Source: Methanoregula sp. (lineage in GTDB: Archaea > Halobacteriota > Methanomicrobia > Methanomicrobiales > Methanospirillaceae). Taken from it: a stretch of DNA of 53,166 nt. Where the stretch lies: NCBI GenBank assembly GCA_003141335.1, contig PLLR01000074.1, positions 1 to 53,166 of the forward strand, read 5' to 3'. Numbering within the stretch: the stretch's first letter is position 1; each line of letters opens with the position of its first letter. Positions 37,730-46,099 of the stretch are shown here, in pieces. The notes under the pieces were generated by a model that saw only the letters and a list, made by a program, of their open reading frames with translations, made no database searches and had not been told where the DNA came from. Both the position numbers and the translations under genes were made by a program.

Positions 37730-38089
37730 ATGACGGACAGCGAAGAAACAGAAATGCTCCCGTGCCCCCGGCGGGGACGGCCTCGCGTCCGGCGTATTAT
37801 TGAAGGAACCGGGGAGTCGCGTTGCTACAAGCCCTGCTGCTGCCTAGGAAAAGAGAACGAAGGCGTCTCACTCAAACCTGAGGAGATTGAACTGATCCGG
37901 CTTATCGACCTCGAAGGACTTGAACAGGAAGAGGCGGCAGAGCGACTGGGGGTCTCCCGCAAAACCGCATGGCGAGACCTGCATGATGCCCGGCGCAAGA
38001 TAGCAGATGCCCTTGTCAACGGAAAGGGAATCGAGATGGCTGGCTGCACAAAAGCAGCCGAAGGCCGGTGCCCGAAGTGCCTCCGGTAG
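37730..38089 (+). CDS. DUF134 (UPF0251) family DNA-binding protein
   Basis: A 119-residue regulator with the DUF134 layout: an N-terminal basic/Cys segment (CPRRGRPRVRRI, CYKPCCCLG), then a sigma-70-region-4-like helix-turn-helix (LIDLEGLEQEEAAERLGVSRKTAWRDLHDARRK region, residues about 58-92) and a Cys-bearing tail (CTKAAEGRCPKC). Cysteines at both ends suggest metal or Fe-S sensing. ATG 37730 was chosen because the usual N-terminus starts there. Likely regulator of the motif shared by three nearby promoters (inference). Confidence 0.85.
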   Translation: MTDSEETEMLPCPRRGRPRVRRIIEGTGESRCYKPCCCLGKENEGVSLKPEEIELIRLIDLEGLEQEEAAERLGVSRKTAWRDLHDARRKIADALVNGKGIEMAGCTKAAEGRCPKCLR

Positions 38090-38125
38090 ATTGCGGGTCA
38101 ATCTCTTTTCGTCCATTCACCAATG

Positions 38126-38156
38126 TTTAAGTATTTTCGCTCATATGGGTAAATAC
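38126..38156 (+). promoter_or_regulatory. Shared promoter/operator motif, copy 2
   Basis: TTTAAG (38126-38131) followed by CGCTCATATGGGTAAATA (CATATG 38142-38147), 49 bases before the DUF169 start. The sequence differs from the other two copies by a G in place of T after CATATG and in the A/T tail. Confidence 0.6.
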
Positions 38157-38190
38157 GGCTTTCCGATACGGGATGCTTTGAGGCGACGAT

Positions 38191-38907
38191 ATGAGTAATG
38201 AACCCATGAAAATACCGGTTAATTATGCCGAGGCATCTGAAACCCTCAAAAAAGTTCTGGGTATGAAAGGTTCTCCGGTGGTTATCAAGTTCGCGACGAG
38301 CAATGAAGATATTCCCGCTGGCATGGAGGAACTGGACAAAACGATCCGGCACTGCTCAATGGTGAACCTTGCCCGGAATGAAGGGAAAATATTCTATGCG
38401 ACCTCCGGAAAACACGAGTGCAATGGCGGTGCGTGGGCACTGGGCCTCCGGGAGATCACGCCGACGTTAAAGAGCGGTGATTTTTACTTCAAACTGGGAA
38501 AATATGACAGCGCTGCTGCCTGCAAACGAACTATCGATAAGGTCCCCCATCTCGGTTCCGGGGATACCTATGCGACGCTGTATGCCCCGCTCGAAAAGAC
38601 ACCGTTCACTCCACATGTCGTCATGATTGTAACGACCCCACGGAACATGCTCAAACTTGCCCAGAGCTCTCTCTTCCGGTTGGGTGGGAGGATTCATGCA
38701 GAGTTTTCCGGTATCCAGTCAGTCTGTTCCGATGCAACGGCCCAGACCTATTTAACCGGACGACCGAATTTCTCGCTTGGCTGTGACGGGTCGAGGAAAT
38801 TCTCCGGAATAGCCGATGACGAGATGGTAATGGGATTCCCCGCCGAGATGCTCCCTGAAATTGTTGGAGCACTGAAGATCGTTGTCGGTGCACCCGGTTC
38901 AAAATAA
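38191..38907 (+). CDS. DUF169 family protein
   Basis: A 238-residue soluble protein of the DUF169 family, common in methanogens and other anaerobes and of unknown function. Typical text: VVIKFATSNEDIPAGMEELDKTIRHCSMVNLARNEG and FSLGCDGSRKFSGIADDEMVMGFP, with several conserved Cys (RHCSM, HECNG, SVCSDA, LGCDGSR) that could bind a cofactor or metal. Single gene with its own copy of the shared promoter motif, so co-regulated with the DUF134 unit and the AtwA unit. Confidence 0.85.
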   Translation: MSNEPMKIPVNYAEASETLKKVLGMKGSPVVIKFATSNEDIPAGMEELDKTIRHCSMVNLARNEGKIFYATSGKHECNGGAWALGLREITPTLKSGDFYFKLGKYDSAAACKRTIDKVPHLGSGDTYATLYAPLEKTPFTPHVVMIVTTPRNMLKLAQSSLFRLGGRIHAEFSGIQSVCSDATAQTYLTGRPNFSLGCDGSRKFSGIADDEMVMGFPAEMLPEIVGALKIVVGAPGSK

Positions 38908-39029
38908 GGATTTCCGGACCAAGGTCGTGGCGGAAGAGTGAAGACCGTCGTGCCGGTGCCAGGGTGGCAACCGGGAGATGCACGTGCGGCGCTCTCTCCC
39001 CGCTTACCTTCTGTTTTTGTATCTGATCC

Positions 39030-39058
39030 TTAAATCTTTATGCTCATATGTGTAATAA
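39030..39058 (+). promoter_or_regulatory. Shared promoter/operator motif, copy 3
   Basis: TTAAAT (39030-39035) followed by TGCTCATATGTGTAATAAT (CATATG 39045-39050), 43 bases before the DUF5320-like start. It is closest to the consensus drawn from the three copies (GCTCATATGTGTAAT). Confidence 0.6.
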
Positions 39059-39087
39059 TCCCACTAGAGCTATATTGAGGATTTTCC

Positions 39088-39234
39088 ATGCCAAACTTTG
39101 ACGGAACCGGGCCGCTTAAACGAGGGCGGATAATCGGGCGGGGTCTTGGACCCTGCAAAAAATGCAGCGATGGATGCCAGCGCCAGACAAACGCAGACGG
39201 TGAACCGGTAAAGGAAGATACCCCGTCTGAATAA
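39088..39234 (+). CDS. Small DUF5320-like protein
   Basis: A 48-residue protein beginning MPNFDGTGPLKRGRIIGRG, the hallmark start of DUF5320-type small proteins, with three Cys in GPCKKCSDGCQ. Family members are often encoded near Mrp/NBP35 and iron-cluster scaffold genes, as here, but the function is unknown. The shared promoter motif is 43 bases upstream and the AtwA gene starts 19 bases after the stop. Confidence 0.75.
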   Translation: MPNFDGTGPLKRGRIIGRGLGPCKKCSDGCQRQTNADGEPVKEDTPSE

Positions 39235-39253
39235 TTCAGGATCTGATGAACAT

Positions 39254-40849
39254 ATGCCTTCGCCATTTATTACCGTAAACGACCTGTGCATGGAGTTTGA
39301 CGGCACCAGGGTATTAAACGATATCTCATTCGAGATACCAGAAGGTGAGATTGTCGGTGTCATCGGCAGGAGTGGGGCAGGCAAGAGTGTACTGATGCAC
39401 CTGCTCCGGGGGGTTGAGCAGCCCCCGACCCGGGGCTCGATTATCTATCACGTCTCCGCGTGTGACACCTGCGAATATATGGATGTGCAGAGCCGGGCTG
39501 GCGGGAAGTGCCCGCAGTGCGGTGGCGAACTGGTCGCACAAGATGTCGATCTCTGGGATGAGAAGAGTGACGGCTTGAAGTCCCGTGTCATGCACCGGAC
39601 AGCGATCATGTTCCAGCGTACGTTCGCCCTCTACGGTGATGACCGGGTGATCGAGAACGTTCTCCACGCGCTTGATGACATCAATTACCCCCAGGAACAT
39701 GCCATCAACCGTGCTGCAGATCTCATCGACCAGGTTAAACTATCCCACCGGATGATGCATATTGCCCGTGACCTGTCCGGCGGCGAGAAGCAGCGGGTCG
39801 TGCTCGCCCGGCAGCTCGCAAAGAACCCGGCAATGCTCTTTGCCGATGAACCGACCGGCACTCTCGACCCTGAGACCGCACGGCTGGTGCACGGGATGCT
39901 CATTGACGCGGCAAAAAGGAATACCATGGGCATGGTCGTCACCTCACATTTTTCGCACGTGATCGAGGACATGGCGAACCGTGCGATCCTGCTGGCCGAT
40001 GGCAGTATAGCAACCATTGGTTCGCCAAAAAACGTAATCAGGTTGTTTGTCAAAGACTATCACGAGCTGGATGAACCTGCACCCCCGGAACTGGGCGGGA
40101 AAATTCTTGCAGCCCGGGATGTCTCCAAGCGTTACATCTCCGTTGACCGTGGTGTGGTGAGAGCCGTCAACAGCGTGACATTCGATGTCCAGAAGAAAGA
40201 AATCTTCGGCATCATCGGTAAGAGTGGTGCGGGTAAGACTACACTCTCCCGGATTATCGCCGGCATCATCGAACCCACGAGTGGTGAGATGAATATCCTG
40301 ATCGGTGATGACTGGGTGGATATGACAAAACCCGGTATCGACGAGCGGGGACGGGCGAAGGAATACATCGGGCTCCTGCACCAGGAATACGACCTGTTCC
40401 CCCACCGCAGCGTCCTCGATAACCTGACCGACTCGATCGGTCTCGAGTTCCCCAAAGAGCTTGCATTAAGAAAAGCGGTTGTCACACTCAGGATGGCAGG
40501 ATTTACCGAAGAGAAATCCAGGCAGATCCTGAACCGGTTCCCGGGCGAGCTTTCTGACGGGGAGCGGCACCGGGTCGCGCTTGCGCAGGTGCTCATCAGG
40601 GAACCGCGTCTCGTGATCCTCGATGAGCCGACCGGCACCATGGACCCGATCACCAAACAGGATGTCAAGCACTCGATCCTGCACGCCCGCGACGAGATGG
40701 ATGAGACCTTTATTGTTGTGTCCCACGACATGGACTTTGTCCGGGACATCTGCGACCGGCTTGCACTGATGCGGGGCGGGAAGATTATCCAGATCGGGAC
40801 GACTGATGAAATCCTTTCACAGGTTACTGATGAAGAGAAGCATGACTAA
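39254..40849 (+). CDS. atwA: Methyl-coenzyme M reductase activation component A2 (ABC-type ATPase)
   Basis: A 531-residue soluble tandem ABC ATPase. Walker A sites are GRSGAGKS (38-45) and GKSGAGKT (about 323-330), signatures LSGGEKQ and LSDGERH. Between Walker A and signature of the first half is a zinc-ribbon-like insert (CDTCEYM...CPQCGGE), as in the A2 family (TIGR03269). A2 supplies ATP to the complex that activates Mcr. No membrane partner gene is adjacent, which fits A2 and not a transporter. Confidence 0.93.
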   Translation: MPSPFITVNDLCMEFDGTRVLNDISFEIPEGEIVGVIGRSGAGKSVLMHLLRGVEQPPTRGSIIYHVSACDTCEYMDVQSRAGGKCPQCGGELVAQDVDLWDEKSDGLKSRVMHRTAIMFQRTFALYGDDRVIENVLHALDDINYPQEHAINRAADLIDQVKLSHRMMHIARDLSGGEKQRVVLARQLAKNPAMLFADEPTGTLDPETARLVHGMLIDAAKRNTMGMVVTSHFSHVIEDMANRAILLADGSIATIGSPKNVIRLFVKDYHELDEPAPPELGGKILAARDVSKRYISVDRGVVRAVNSVTFDVQKKEIFGIIGKSGAGKTTLSRIIAGIIEPTSGEMNILIGDDWVDMTKPGIDERGRAKEYIGLLHQEYDLFPHRSVLDNLTDSIGLEFPKELALRKAVVTLRMAGFTEEKSRQILNRFPGELSDGERHRVALAQVLIREPRLVILDEPTGTMDPITKQDVKHSILHARDEMDETFIVVSHDMDFVRDICDRLALMRGGKIIQIGTTDEILSQVTDEEKHD

Positions 40850-40892
40850 TGGCGCAAAAACGCCGCTTTATGATACTAACTGATACACCATC

Positions 40893-41777
40893 ATGACAGC
40901 AAACCCAACAACAACCCATCAGGAATGTGATGAAAACTGTTCGACCTGTTCTTCAGGACAAACACAGAGTGCTCCAAAAAGTGCGTCAAAAGGATTGCCG
41001 CCAAAAGCGAAGATTGATGTTAAACACGTCATCCTCGTGCTGAGCGGGAAGGGCGGTGTGGGAAAATCCACCGTCTCGGTAAACCTCGCGTTCGCCCTTG
41101 CGAACCATGGTAAAAACGTCGGCCTGCTCGATCTGGACTTCCATGGCCCCAACATTCCCAAGATGCTGGGTATTGAAGACCAGCGACCGGCTGTGCTCGC
41201 CCATACCATAGAGCCTGTCCATGTAACCGGAAACCTTGCAGTCATGTCGATGGCATTCCTGCTGCCGGATACAAGCACACCGGTTGTCTGGCGGGGGCCG
41301 ATGAAGATGGGAGCAATCCAGCAGTTCCTTGCCGAAGTGAACTGGGGATCGCTTGATTATCTTGTTGTCGATCTCCCGCCCGGTACCGGTGACGAGGCAC
41401 TCACGATTGCCCAGCTCGCCCCGAATGTGAAAGGAGCAGTCATTGTGACTACTCCGCAGGATGTCGCTGTAATGGATGCAATCAAGGCGGCGAAATTTAT
41501 TGAGAAACTGGAACTGCCGGTGATTGGGATCATCGAAAACATGAGCGGGATGATCTGTCCCCACTGCGGAGACACGATTGACCTCTTTTCCCGGGGTGGC
41601 GGAAAGAAAGCAGCTAAGGATCTGGGTGTTCCCTATCTTGGCGCAATTCCTCTTGACCCTGAAATGGTGAAGGCCGGGGATGAAGGAAGGCCGTATATTC
41701 TCCGCCATGCAGATACACCCACATGGAAGGCCGTGGACGCGGTGATGGAAAACCTGGTAAAACTGGTCGAGTCCTGA
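40893..41777 (+). CDS. Mrp/NBP35 (ApbC) family Fe-S carrier ATPase
   Basis: A 294-residue P-loop ATPase carrying Fe-S clusters. Deviant Walker A GKGGVGKS at 52-59, Mrp motif VDLPPGTGDEALTI, and the cluster-binding MICPHCGD near residue 220. The N-terminal tail adds a CDENCSTC Cys motif. It lies 43 bases after atwA and is likely co-transcribed, linking Fe-S supply to Mcr activation. After the stop, a T7 run at 41825-41831 may end the transcript. Confidence 0.9.
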   Translation: MTANPTTTHQECDENCSTCSSGQTQSAPKSASKGLPPKAKIDVKHVILVLSGKGGVGKSTVSVNLAFALANHGKNVGLLDLDFHGPNIPKMLGIEDQRPAVLAHTIEPVHVTGNLAVMSMAFLLPDTSTPVVWRGPMKMGAIQQFLAEVNWGSLDYLVVDLPPGTGDEALTIAQLAPNVKGAVIVTTPQDVAVMDAIKAAKFIEKLELPVIGIIENMSGMICPHCGDTIDLFSRGGGKKAAKDLGVPYLGAIPLDPEMVKAGDEGRPYILRHADTPTWKAVDAVMENLVKLVES

Positions 41778-41926
41778 TTGATGACCCGAAGAAAGGACAA
41801 ATTCAGGTTATTAAAAATCAGGCATTTTTTTAAGAATCACAAAACCCCCTCGTGAGAGGCGGGAAAAGACGCCTAAATGGGATCTGTTTCCTCTTCCCTG
41901 TTTGCCGGGAAGGTGCCGGAAAACCC

Positions 41927-41952
41927 ATTCCCTCATACCCGTAAGGGATGGC
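41927..41952. repeat. Inverted repeat between mrp and the cysteine desulfurase gene
   Basis: CCATTCCCT and AGGGATGG pair over eight bases with one bulged T, around a 10-base loop. It lies in the 297-base gap 41778-42074, after the T-run that may end the mrp transcript. It may be a leader hairpin of the following gene. The rest of the gap holds no gene I can support. Confidence 0.3.
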
Positions 41953-42074
41953 CGCACAAGCAGGAACAGGAATCTTTGCCTTAAAGTATCCGACAGACAA
42001 AGGAATCTCTCTCATGCATACCAATGACCTTTAATGGGATGAAAATAATCTTATCAGAAATGCGGGGAATGCTG

Positions 42075-43271
42075 ATGCAACCGGCCTTACAGAGTGAACA
42101 GCCGCACCTGATTTACCTCAATAACGCCGCAACCACATGGCCTAAGCCGCCTGAGGTGCTCGAGGAAGTTGCTGCATGCCTACGCATGCCGCTGCACGAA
42201 CCGGGGAGAACGACGGGTAATGGATCCGTGGACTATCCTTCTTCCGCACGCGAAGCCCTTGCTGCATTTTTCCATGCGGGTCCACCTGAACACTACATCT
42301 TCACCCAGAACGCGACCGACGCACTCAATCTCCTGATTCACGGATTTGTAAAAAAGGGCGGTGTGCCGTTCCACGCGATTACCACGGAACTCGACCATAA
42401 CTCCGTACTTCGCCCCCTCACCTCGCTGGAGCAGGAAGGGACAATCAGGCTCTCGGTTGTTCCTTTCACGGGCCATACGGTGAATCTTGCTGCAATAAAG
42501 AAAGCGATCTGTGCTAAGACCCGGCTTGTGGTAATGACCCACGGGAGTAATGTGTTCGGTTCCCTCCAGGAAATCAAACCGATTGCAGAATATCTCCATG
42601 AAAACGACATTTTTTTCATCGTCGACGGTGCCCAGACCGCAGGACACATACCGATCAATCTCTCTGCTATGCCAGTTGACGCATTCGTTTTCACCGGGCA
42701 CAAGGCGCTCTTTGGCATACCCGGCAGCGGTGGGTTCTATATCCGCGACCCGGACGCAATCGCGGTCACCCGCCAGGGTGGCACCGGCACGGATTCACGG
42801 ACGCTCACCCACCCCTCCGATATGCCGATGCGGTTCGAGGCAGGGACGCACAATTACCCCGGAATCGCATCGCTCTATGCCGGGATTCGGTTCATCACAT
42901 CAACCGGTCAGGATGCAATCGGGAAGAAAAACAATGATCTCACACGTTTGTTCATCAGGGAACTTGAGAACAAACCGGGTATCACCATCTACAACGATGC
43001 ACCGGACCTCCCTGTCGTATCGTTCAATATCAGCGGCATCGACAACCACGAGGCCGGCTTCATCCTTGCCCGGGCGTATAACGTGATAACGAGGACGGGT
43101 CTCCATTGCGCCCCGCTCGTCCACGAACGTATTGACGGCGGGAAAGGCTGCATCCGCGCAAGTCTCTCGTGGTTCACTACCCGTGATGATGTTACAACAG
43201 CAGCAGCTGCGATTTGGGAGGTGGCAGAAAGTGCGGATTCTCAGGTCCGTTCAGACCAAGGTCTGCGTTGA
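42075..43271 (+). CDS. Cysteine desulfurase-like aminotransferase class V
   Basis: A 398-residue PLP enzyme of the SufS/CsdB-like group. YLNNAATTWPKPPEVL starts the domain, the PLP lysine is in FTGHKALFGIPG (K210), HGSNVFG and VDGAQTAGHI bind the cofactor, and the persulfide loop RTGLHCAP places Cys at about 345. It matches the subgroup that also contains uncharacterised EF2568-like enzymes, so sulfur donation from cysteine is likely but selenocysteine or another amino acid is possible. ATG 42075 has GGGGA six bases upstream; ATGs at 42024, 42039, 42060 and 42069 lack this. Confidence 0.85.
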   Translation: MQPALQSEQPHLIYLNNAATTWPKPPEVLEEVAACLRMPLHEPGRTTGNGSVDYPSSAREALAAFFHAGPPEHYIFTQNATDALNLLIHGFVKKGGVPFHAITTELDHNSVLRPLTSLEQEGTIRLSVVPFTGHTVNLAAIKKAICAKTRLVVMTHGSNVFGSLQEIKPIAEYLHENDIFFIVDGAQTAGHIPINLSAMPVDAFVFTGHKALFGIPGSGGFYIRDPDAIAVTRQGGTGTDSRTLTHPSDMPMRFEAGTHNYPGIASLYAGIRFITSTGQDAIGKKNNDLTRLFIRELENKPGITIYNDAPDLPVVSFNISGIDNHEAGFILARAYNVITRTGLHCAPLVHERIDGGKGCIRASLSWFTTRDDVTTAAAAIWEVAESADSQVRSDQGLR

Positions 43272-43614
43272 TGGCTCGCTGATGAAGGAATACGTGCTCG
43301 ACAAACCGCTGACCGAAGATTTCCTGAAATTTTTAGAGCAGTTCGGAACGGTCAGGTTCCTTGACCAGCTGAAAAAGCCGTATTTCTCCTTTGAAAAAGA
43401 ACAGTTCATTTCCATCAAGGGCTTTGTCGGGGACAGCAATGTCGAGGTGCGGTACAAAAAAGAGTTCCATGATCTGGTTGGAGACTATTTTCACCTCCTG
43501 CTCTACTATTACGACCAGGGTACAACCGGCATATCCCCCCTGAGAGGACATGAGGAATCAATCCGGGAAAGGATGAACATCCGCCTTGGCCGGCCACCAG
43601 GGAACCGCTTGTGA
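43231..43614 (+). CDS. Conserved hypothetical protein paired with the cysteine desulfurase
   Basis: A 127-residue soluble protein (MRILRSVQTKVCVDGSLMKE, FLKFLEQFGTVRFLDQLKKP, FISIKGFVGDSNVEVRYK). It starts at GTG 43231 with GGAGGTG ideally placed inside the end of the desulfurase gene, a 41-base overlap, so the two are coupled. No family recognised; a partner or acceptor protein for the desulfurase is plausible. The 252-base gap that follows (43615-43866) contains only tiny frames and a T-run (43804-43811). Confidence 0.75.
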   Translation: MRILRSVQTKVCVDGSLMKEYVLDKPLTEDFLKFLEQFGTVRFLDQLKKPYFSFEKEQFISIKGFVGDSNVEVRYKKEFHDLVGDYFHLLLYYYDQGTTGISPLRGHEESIRERMNIRLGRPPGNRL

Positions 43615-43866
43615 TCCCCGCACGTCAGACGGGCAGAATCCATCAGATCCAAAAAAGTGCCAATATCTCGTGAAACATAAAAACCGGCCTGCCTCACCGG
43701 AAGTGCATTCCTGAAACCCTGACGAGAACAAAAATAAACAGATGCTGGCGCCTTCTGAAGTGCTGATGTTGGTGAGCTAAGGCAAAAAACGCAGGTTTTC
43801 ACCGTTTTTTTAAAAAATACTGGCACCATGAAAACAATTATACTCTAAAGAAAGGAAAAAAGTGTA

Positions 43867-45021
43867 ATGAAAAATCCTTTTCATGTGATGCTCATCCCAA
43901 CACTCGGCTGTCCTTCCAAATGCAGTTATTGCTGGAGTTCGGAGGAAGGATCCCCGATCATGAGCATAGAGACCATCAGGGAAGTGGTGGCATGGCTCAA
44001 AAATTTCCGTGAGGACAGGGTTACCTTCACCTTCCATGGAGGCGAACCGCTCCTTGCCGGCCCGGAGTTTTACCGGCAGGCACTGCCCCTGCTCTCTCAG
44101 GAGTTGCATCACCTGAACCCGGAGTTTGCCATGCAGACAAATCTCTGGAGGATGACTCCGGAAATTGCCCAAATTCTGGCGGAGTATCATGTTCCCCTCG
44201 GTTCCAGCATCGATGGCCCCAGGGAAATTAATGATCTCCAGAGAGGAAACGGCTACTTTGAAAAGACCATGCGGGGCTATGAAATTGCAAAGGCACAGGG
44301 TCTCAATGTGAGATTCATCTGCACGTTTACCAACCAGTCCGTCAAGTCCCGCGAGGAGATCTTCAATTTTTTCTTAACGAACGGGTTCACCCTTAAATTG
44401 CATCCTGCACTGCCATCATTACGTTCCGAAAATCCCAAACAATGGGCACTGGATCCAGAAGAGTATGGAGAATTGCTGGTGTATCTCCTGGATAAATCCC
44501 TGGAGCATCTGCATGACATGGACATTATGAATATCAACGACCTGTGCAGATGCGTGTTCACCCGCCAGGGAAATGTCTGCACGTTTGTCAATTGCATGGG
44601 AAATACGTTTGCAGTGGGACCTGACGGGGGCATATATCCCTGCTACCGTTTTGTCGGTATGCCGGAATATGTTATGGGCAATGTATATGACCATCCCAGC
44701 AGACAAGATCTTGAAAAGTCTGACGCGTGGAAGCTGATGCACCAGTTCAGGCAATACGTGGATAAGGCCTGCGGGGAGTGTCAACACATAAAGTACTGCC
44801 GGGGCGGATGCCCGTACAATGCGATCGCGCCCACGGCCGGAGTAATACAGGGAGTCGACCCCCATTGTGTTGCCTACAAGAGGATCTTTGATGAAATAAC
44901 ATACCGGCTCAACAAGGAGATGTTTGATTCGCCCATGATGGAGATGGGCTTTACGTCTCAACCAATGAAGAGAAAAAAGCCCGGCGTCATGTCCCTGATG
45001 CATAAGATGGTGTCAGGGTAG
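43867..45021 (+). CDS. Radical SAM/SPASM peptide-modifying-type enzyme
   Basis: A 384-residue radical SAM protein. SAM cluster CPSKCSYC (C15, C19, C22), HGGEPLLAG motif, and a C-terminal SPASM region (VCTFVNCMGNTFAVGPDGG, YPCYRF, CGECQHIKYCRGGCPYN) for auxiliary clusters. It resembles the methanogen family described as putative peptide-modifying (TIGR04083, Mhun_1560 type). No short precursor peptide was found directly beside it, so the substrate is unknown. GAAAGG precedes the ATG. It appears to be transcribed alone. Confidence 0.85.
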   Translation: MKNPFHVMLIPTLGCPSKCSYCWSSEEGSPIMSIETIREVVAWLKNFREDRVTFTFHGGEPLLAGPEFYRQALPLLSQELHHLNPEFAMQTNLWRMTPEIAQILAEYHVPLGSSIDGPREINDLQRGNGYFEKTMRGYEIAKAQGLNVRFICTFTNQSVKSREEIFNFFLTNGFTLKLHPALPSLRSENPKQWALDPEEYGELLVYLLDKSLEHLHDMDIMNINDLCRCVFTRQGNVCTFVNCMGNTFAVGPDGGIYPCYRFVGMPEYVMGNVYDHPSRQDLEKSDAWKLMHQFRQYVDKACGECQHIKYCRGGCPYNAIAPTAGVIQGVDPHCVAYKRIFDEITYRLNKEMFDSPMMEMGFTSQPMKRKKPGVMSLMHKMVSG

Positions 45022-45048
45022 TAACTCAGCTCCCCGTCCGCTCATAGA

Positions 45049-45324
45049 CTAAAAGTGAAAGTGCCGGTACATGGCAATACAGATGATTCCCAGCACACAC
45101 AGCACCACCGCGTACAGGAGCGGCTGACCCTCAAGCGAGAATCCTGACACCCCGCTGTCGCCCGGTACATCACCCGCATCATGGGGAATACCGAGCGCAT
45201 TCTGGAACCGTTCCTCGATACCCATCGGACCGGCGATACGGAATGCCACCAGGGCTGCAATCCCCACGACAGCAATAACCACAATGAAGATCACCATCTC
45301 TTTTTTTGTGCCGGTCGTTGTCAT
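45049..45324 (-). CDS. CbiN/PDGLE-like membrane protein of the Co/Ni ECF transporter
   Basis: A 91-residue protein with two membrane helices (about 10-30 and 67-86) and an outside loop, the topology of CbiN. The loop start GPMGIEERFQNALGIP resembles the PDGLE-type domain that replaces CbiN in many archaea. It overlaps cbiM by ATGA (45321-45324) and ends the operon. CbiN-type subunits help CbiM load cobalt. Confidence 0.78.
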   Translation of the reverse strand: MTTTGTKKEMVIFIVVIAVVGIAALVAFRIAGPMGIEERFQNALGIPHDAGDVPGDSGVSGFSLEGQPLLYAVVLCVLGIICIAMYRHFHF

Positions 45325-45971
45325 GGCCGTTCACCTTCCAGCAGGTCCGGCCTGGCCTTGATAATTGCAGTAATAATCATACCGGTGATAAATGCCTCGA
45401 TAACTGCAACACCCATATTGACACCGGCAATCAGGGTAAGCCCGGCCAGGATCTGGGAGCTGCTCTGGGTAACACCCTGCACACCCGATACAAGGATAAT
45501 GGCGATCATGGCGAGATTGCCGCAGAACAATCCCAGGAGGGTCGCGATCCCGGCACGGGCAAATGCTCCCGGAAAGAGCCGTTTCAACACGTTCCAGGTG
45601 CCATACGCGACCAGTACCTCGGTCACATTGACGAGCAGGTTTCCCCCAACCAGGCCCCAGCCCCCGTGGCCGATTGCGGCGGAGAGGATATTGATGATAA
45701 GAACGATGAGCGAACCGAGGGCAGGTCCGGTAAGGATACCGATCAGGGGTGTGAGGTTGAGATGTACCCCGCCAAAGAGGGGGATGCTCACCTGGAAGAT
45801 CGCAAACGCGGCCGCGGTACAGAACGCAGCGAGGGTGATCTTCCGGTTATCTGTTTTTTTCACGGACCTGACCCAGATGAGAGCGGCAGCGATCACCACA
45901 AGCGCAATCACCCACCAGACAGCCACCCAGAACAGGGTAAAGGACCCGTCTTCAAGATGAATATGCGCCAA
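45321..45971 (-). CDS. cbiM: Cobalt/nickel ECF transporter substrate-binding subunit CbiM
   Basis: A 216-residue membrane protein with about six helices. The N-terminus MAHIHLEDGSF has early histidines as in the CbiM/NikM metal loop, though most members begin with Met-His directly, so an extra Ala is unusual. FQVSIPLFGGVHLNLTPLIGILTGP and AIGHGGWGLVGGNLLVN are family segments. It probably has its own promoter, because a TTTGG/CCAAA operator lies upstream (46060-46076). Co2+ or Ni2+ choice cannot be told from the sequence; both are needed for cobamide and F430. Confidence 0.88.
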   Translation of the reverse strand: MAHIHLEDGSFTLFWVAVWWVIALVVIAAALIWVRSVKKTDNRKITLAAFCTAAAFAIFQVSIPLFGGVHLNLTPLIGILTGPALGSLIVLIINILSAAIGHGGWGLVGGNLLVNVTEVLVAYGTWNVLKRLFPGAFARAGIATLLGLFCGNLAMIAIILVSGVQGVTQSSSQILAGLTLIAGVNMGVAVIEAFITGMIITAIIKARPDLLEGERP

Positions 45972-46059
45972 TTCTAAAAACCTCCTGTTCCATTACTCCA
46001 TTAAATTCACTGGATCAGGTACACCATTGCCTGACTAAAAATAAAAACATTATCAAGAG

Positions 46060-46076
46060 TTTGGATAGACCCCAAA
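46060..46076 (-). promoter_or_regulatory. Metal-regulator operator upstream of cbiM
   Basis: TTTGG-N7-CCAAA, the same half-sites and 7-base spacing as the long palindrome before the regulator gene at 48317-48341. It lies about 90 bases before cbiM in the cbiO-cbiM gap (45972-46099), suggesting an internal promoter controlled by the same protein. Confidence 0.5.
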
Positions 46077-46099
46077 TTTTTTCCGGGGATGATACGGCA

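Noticed and set aside
43509-43829. Minus-strand Cys-containing frame near the SPASM enzyme as a precursor peptide
   Set aside because: It overlaps the desulfurase partner gene, is too long and basic, and lacks a leader/core pattern or ribosome site.
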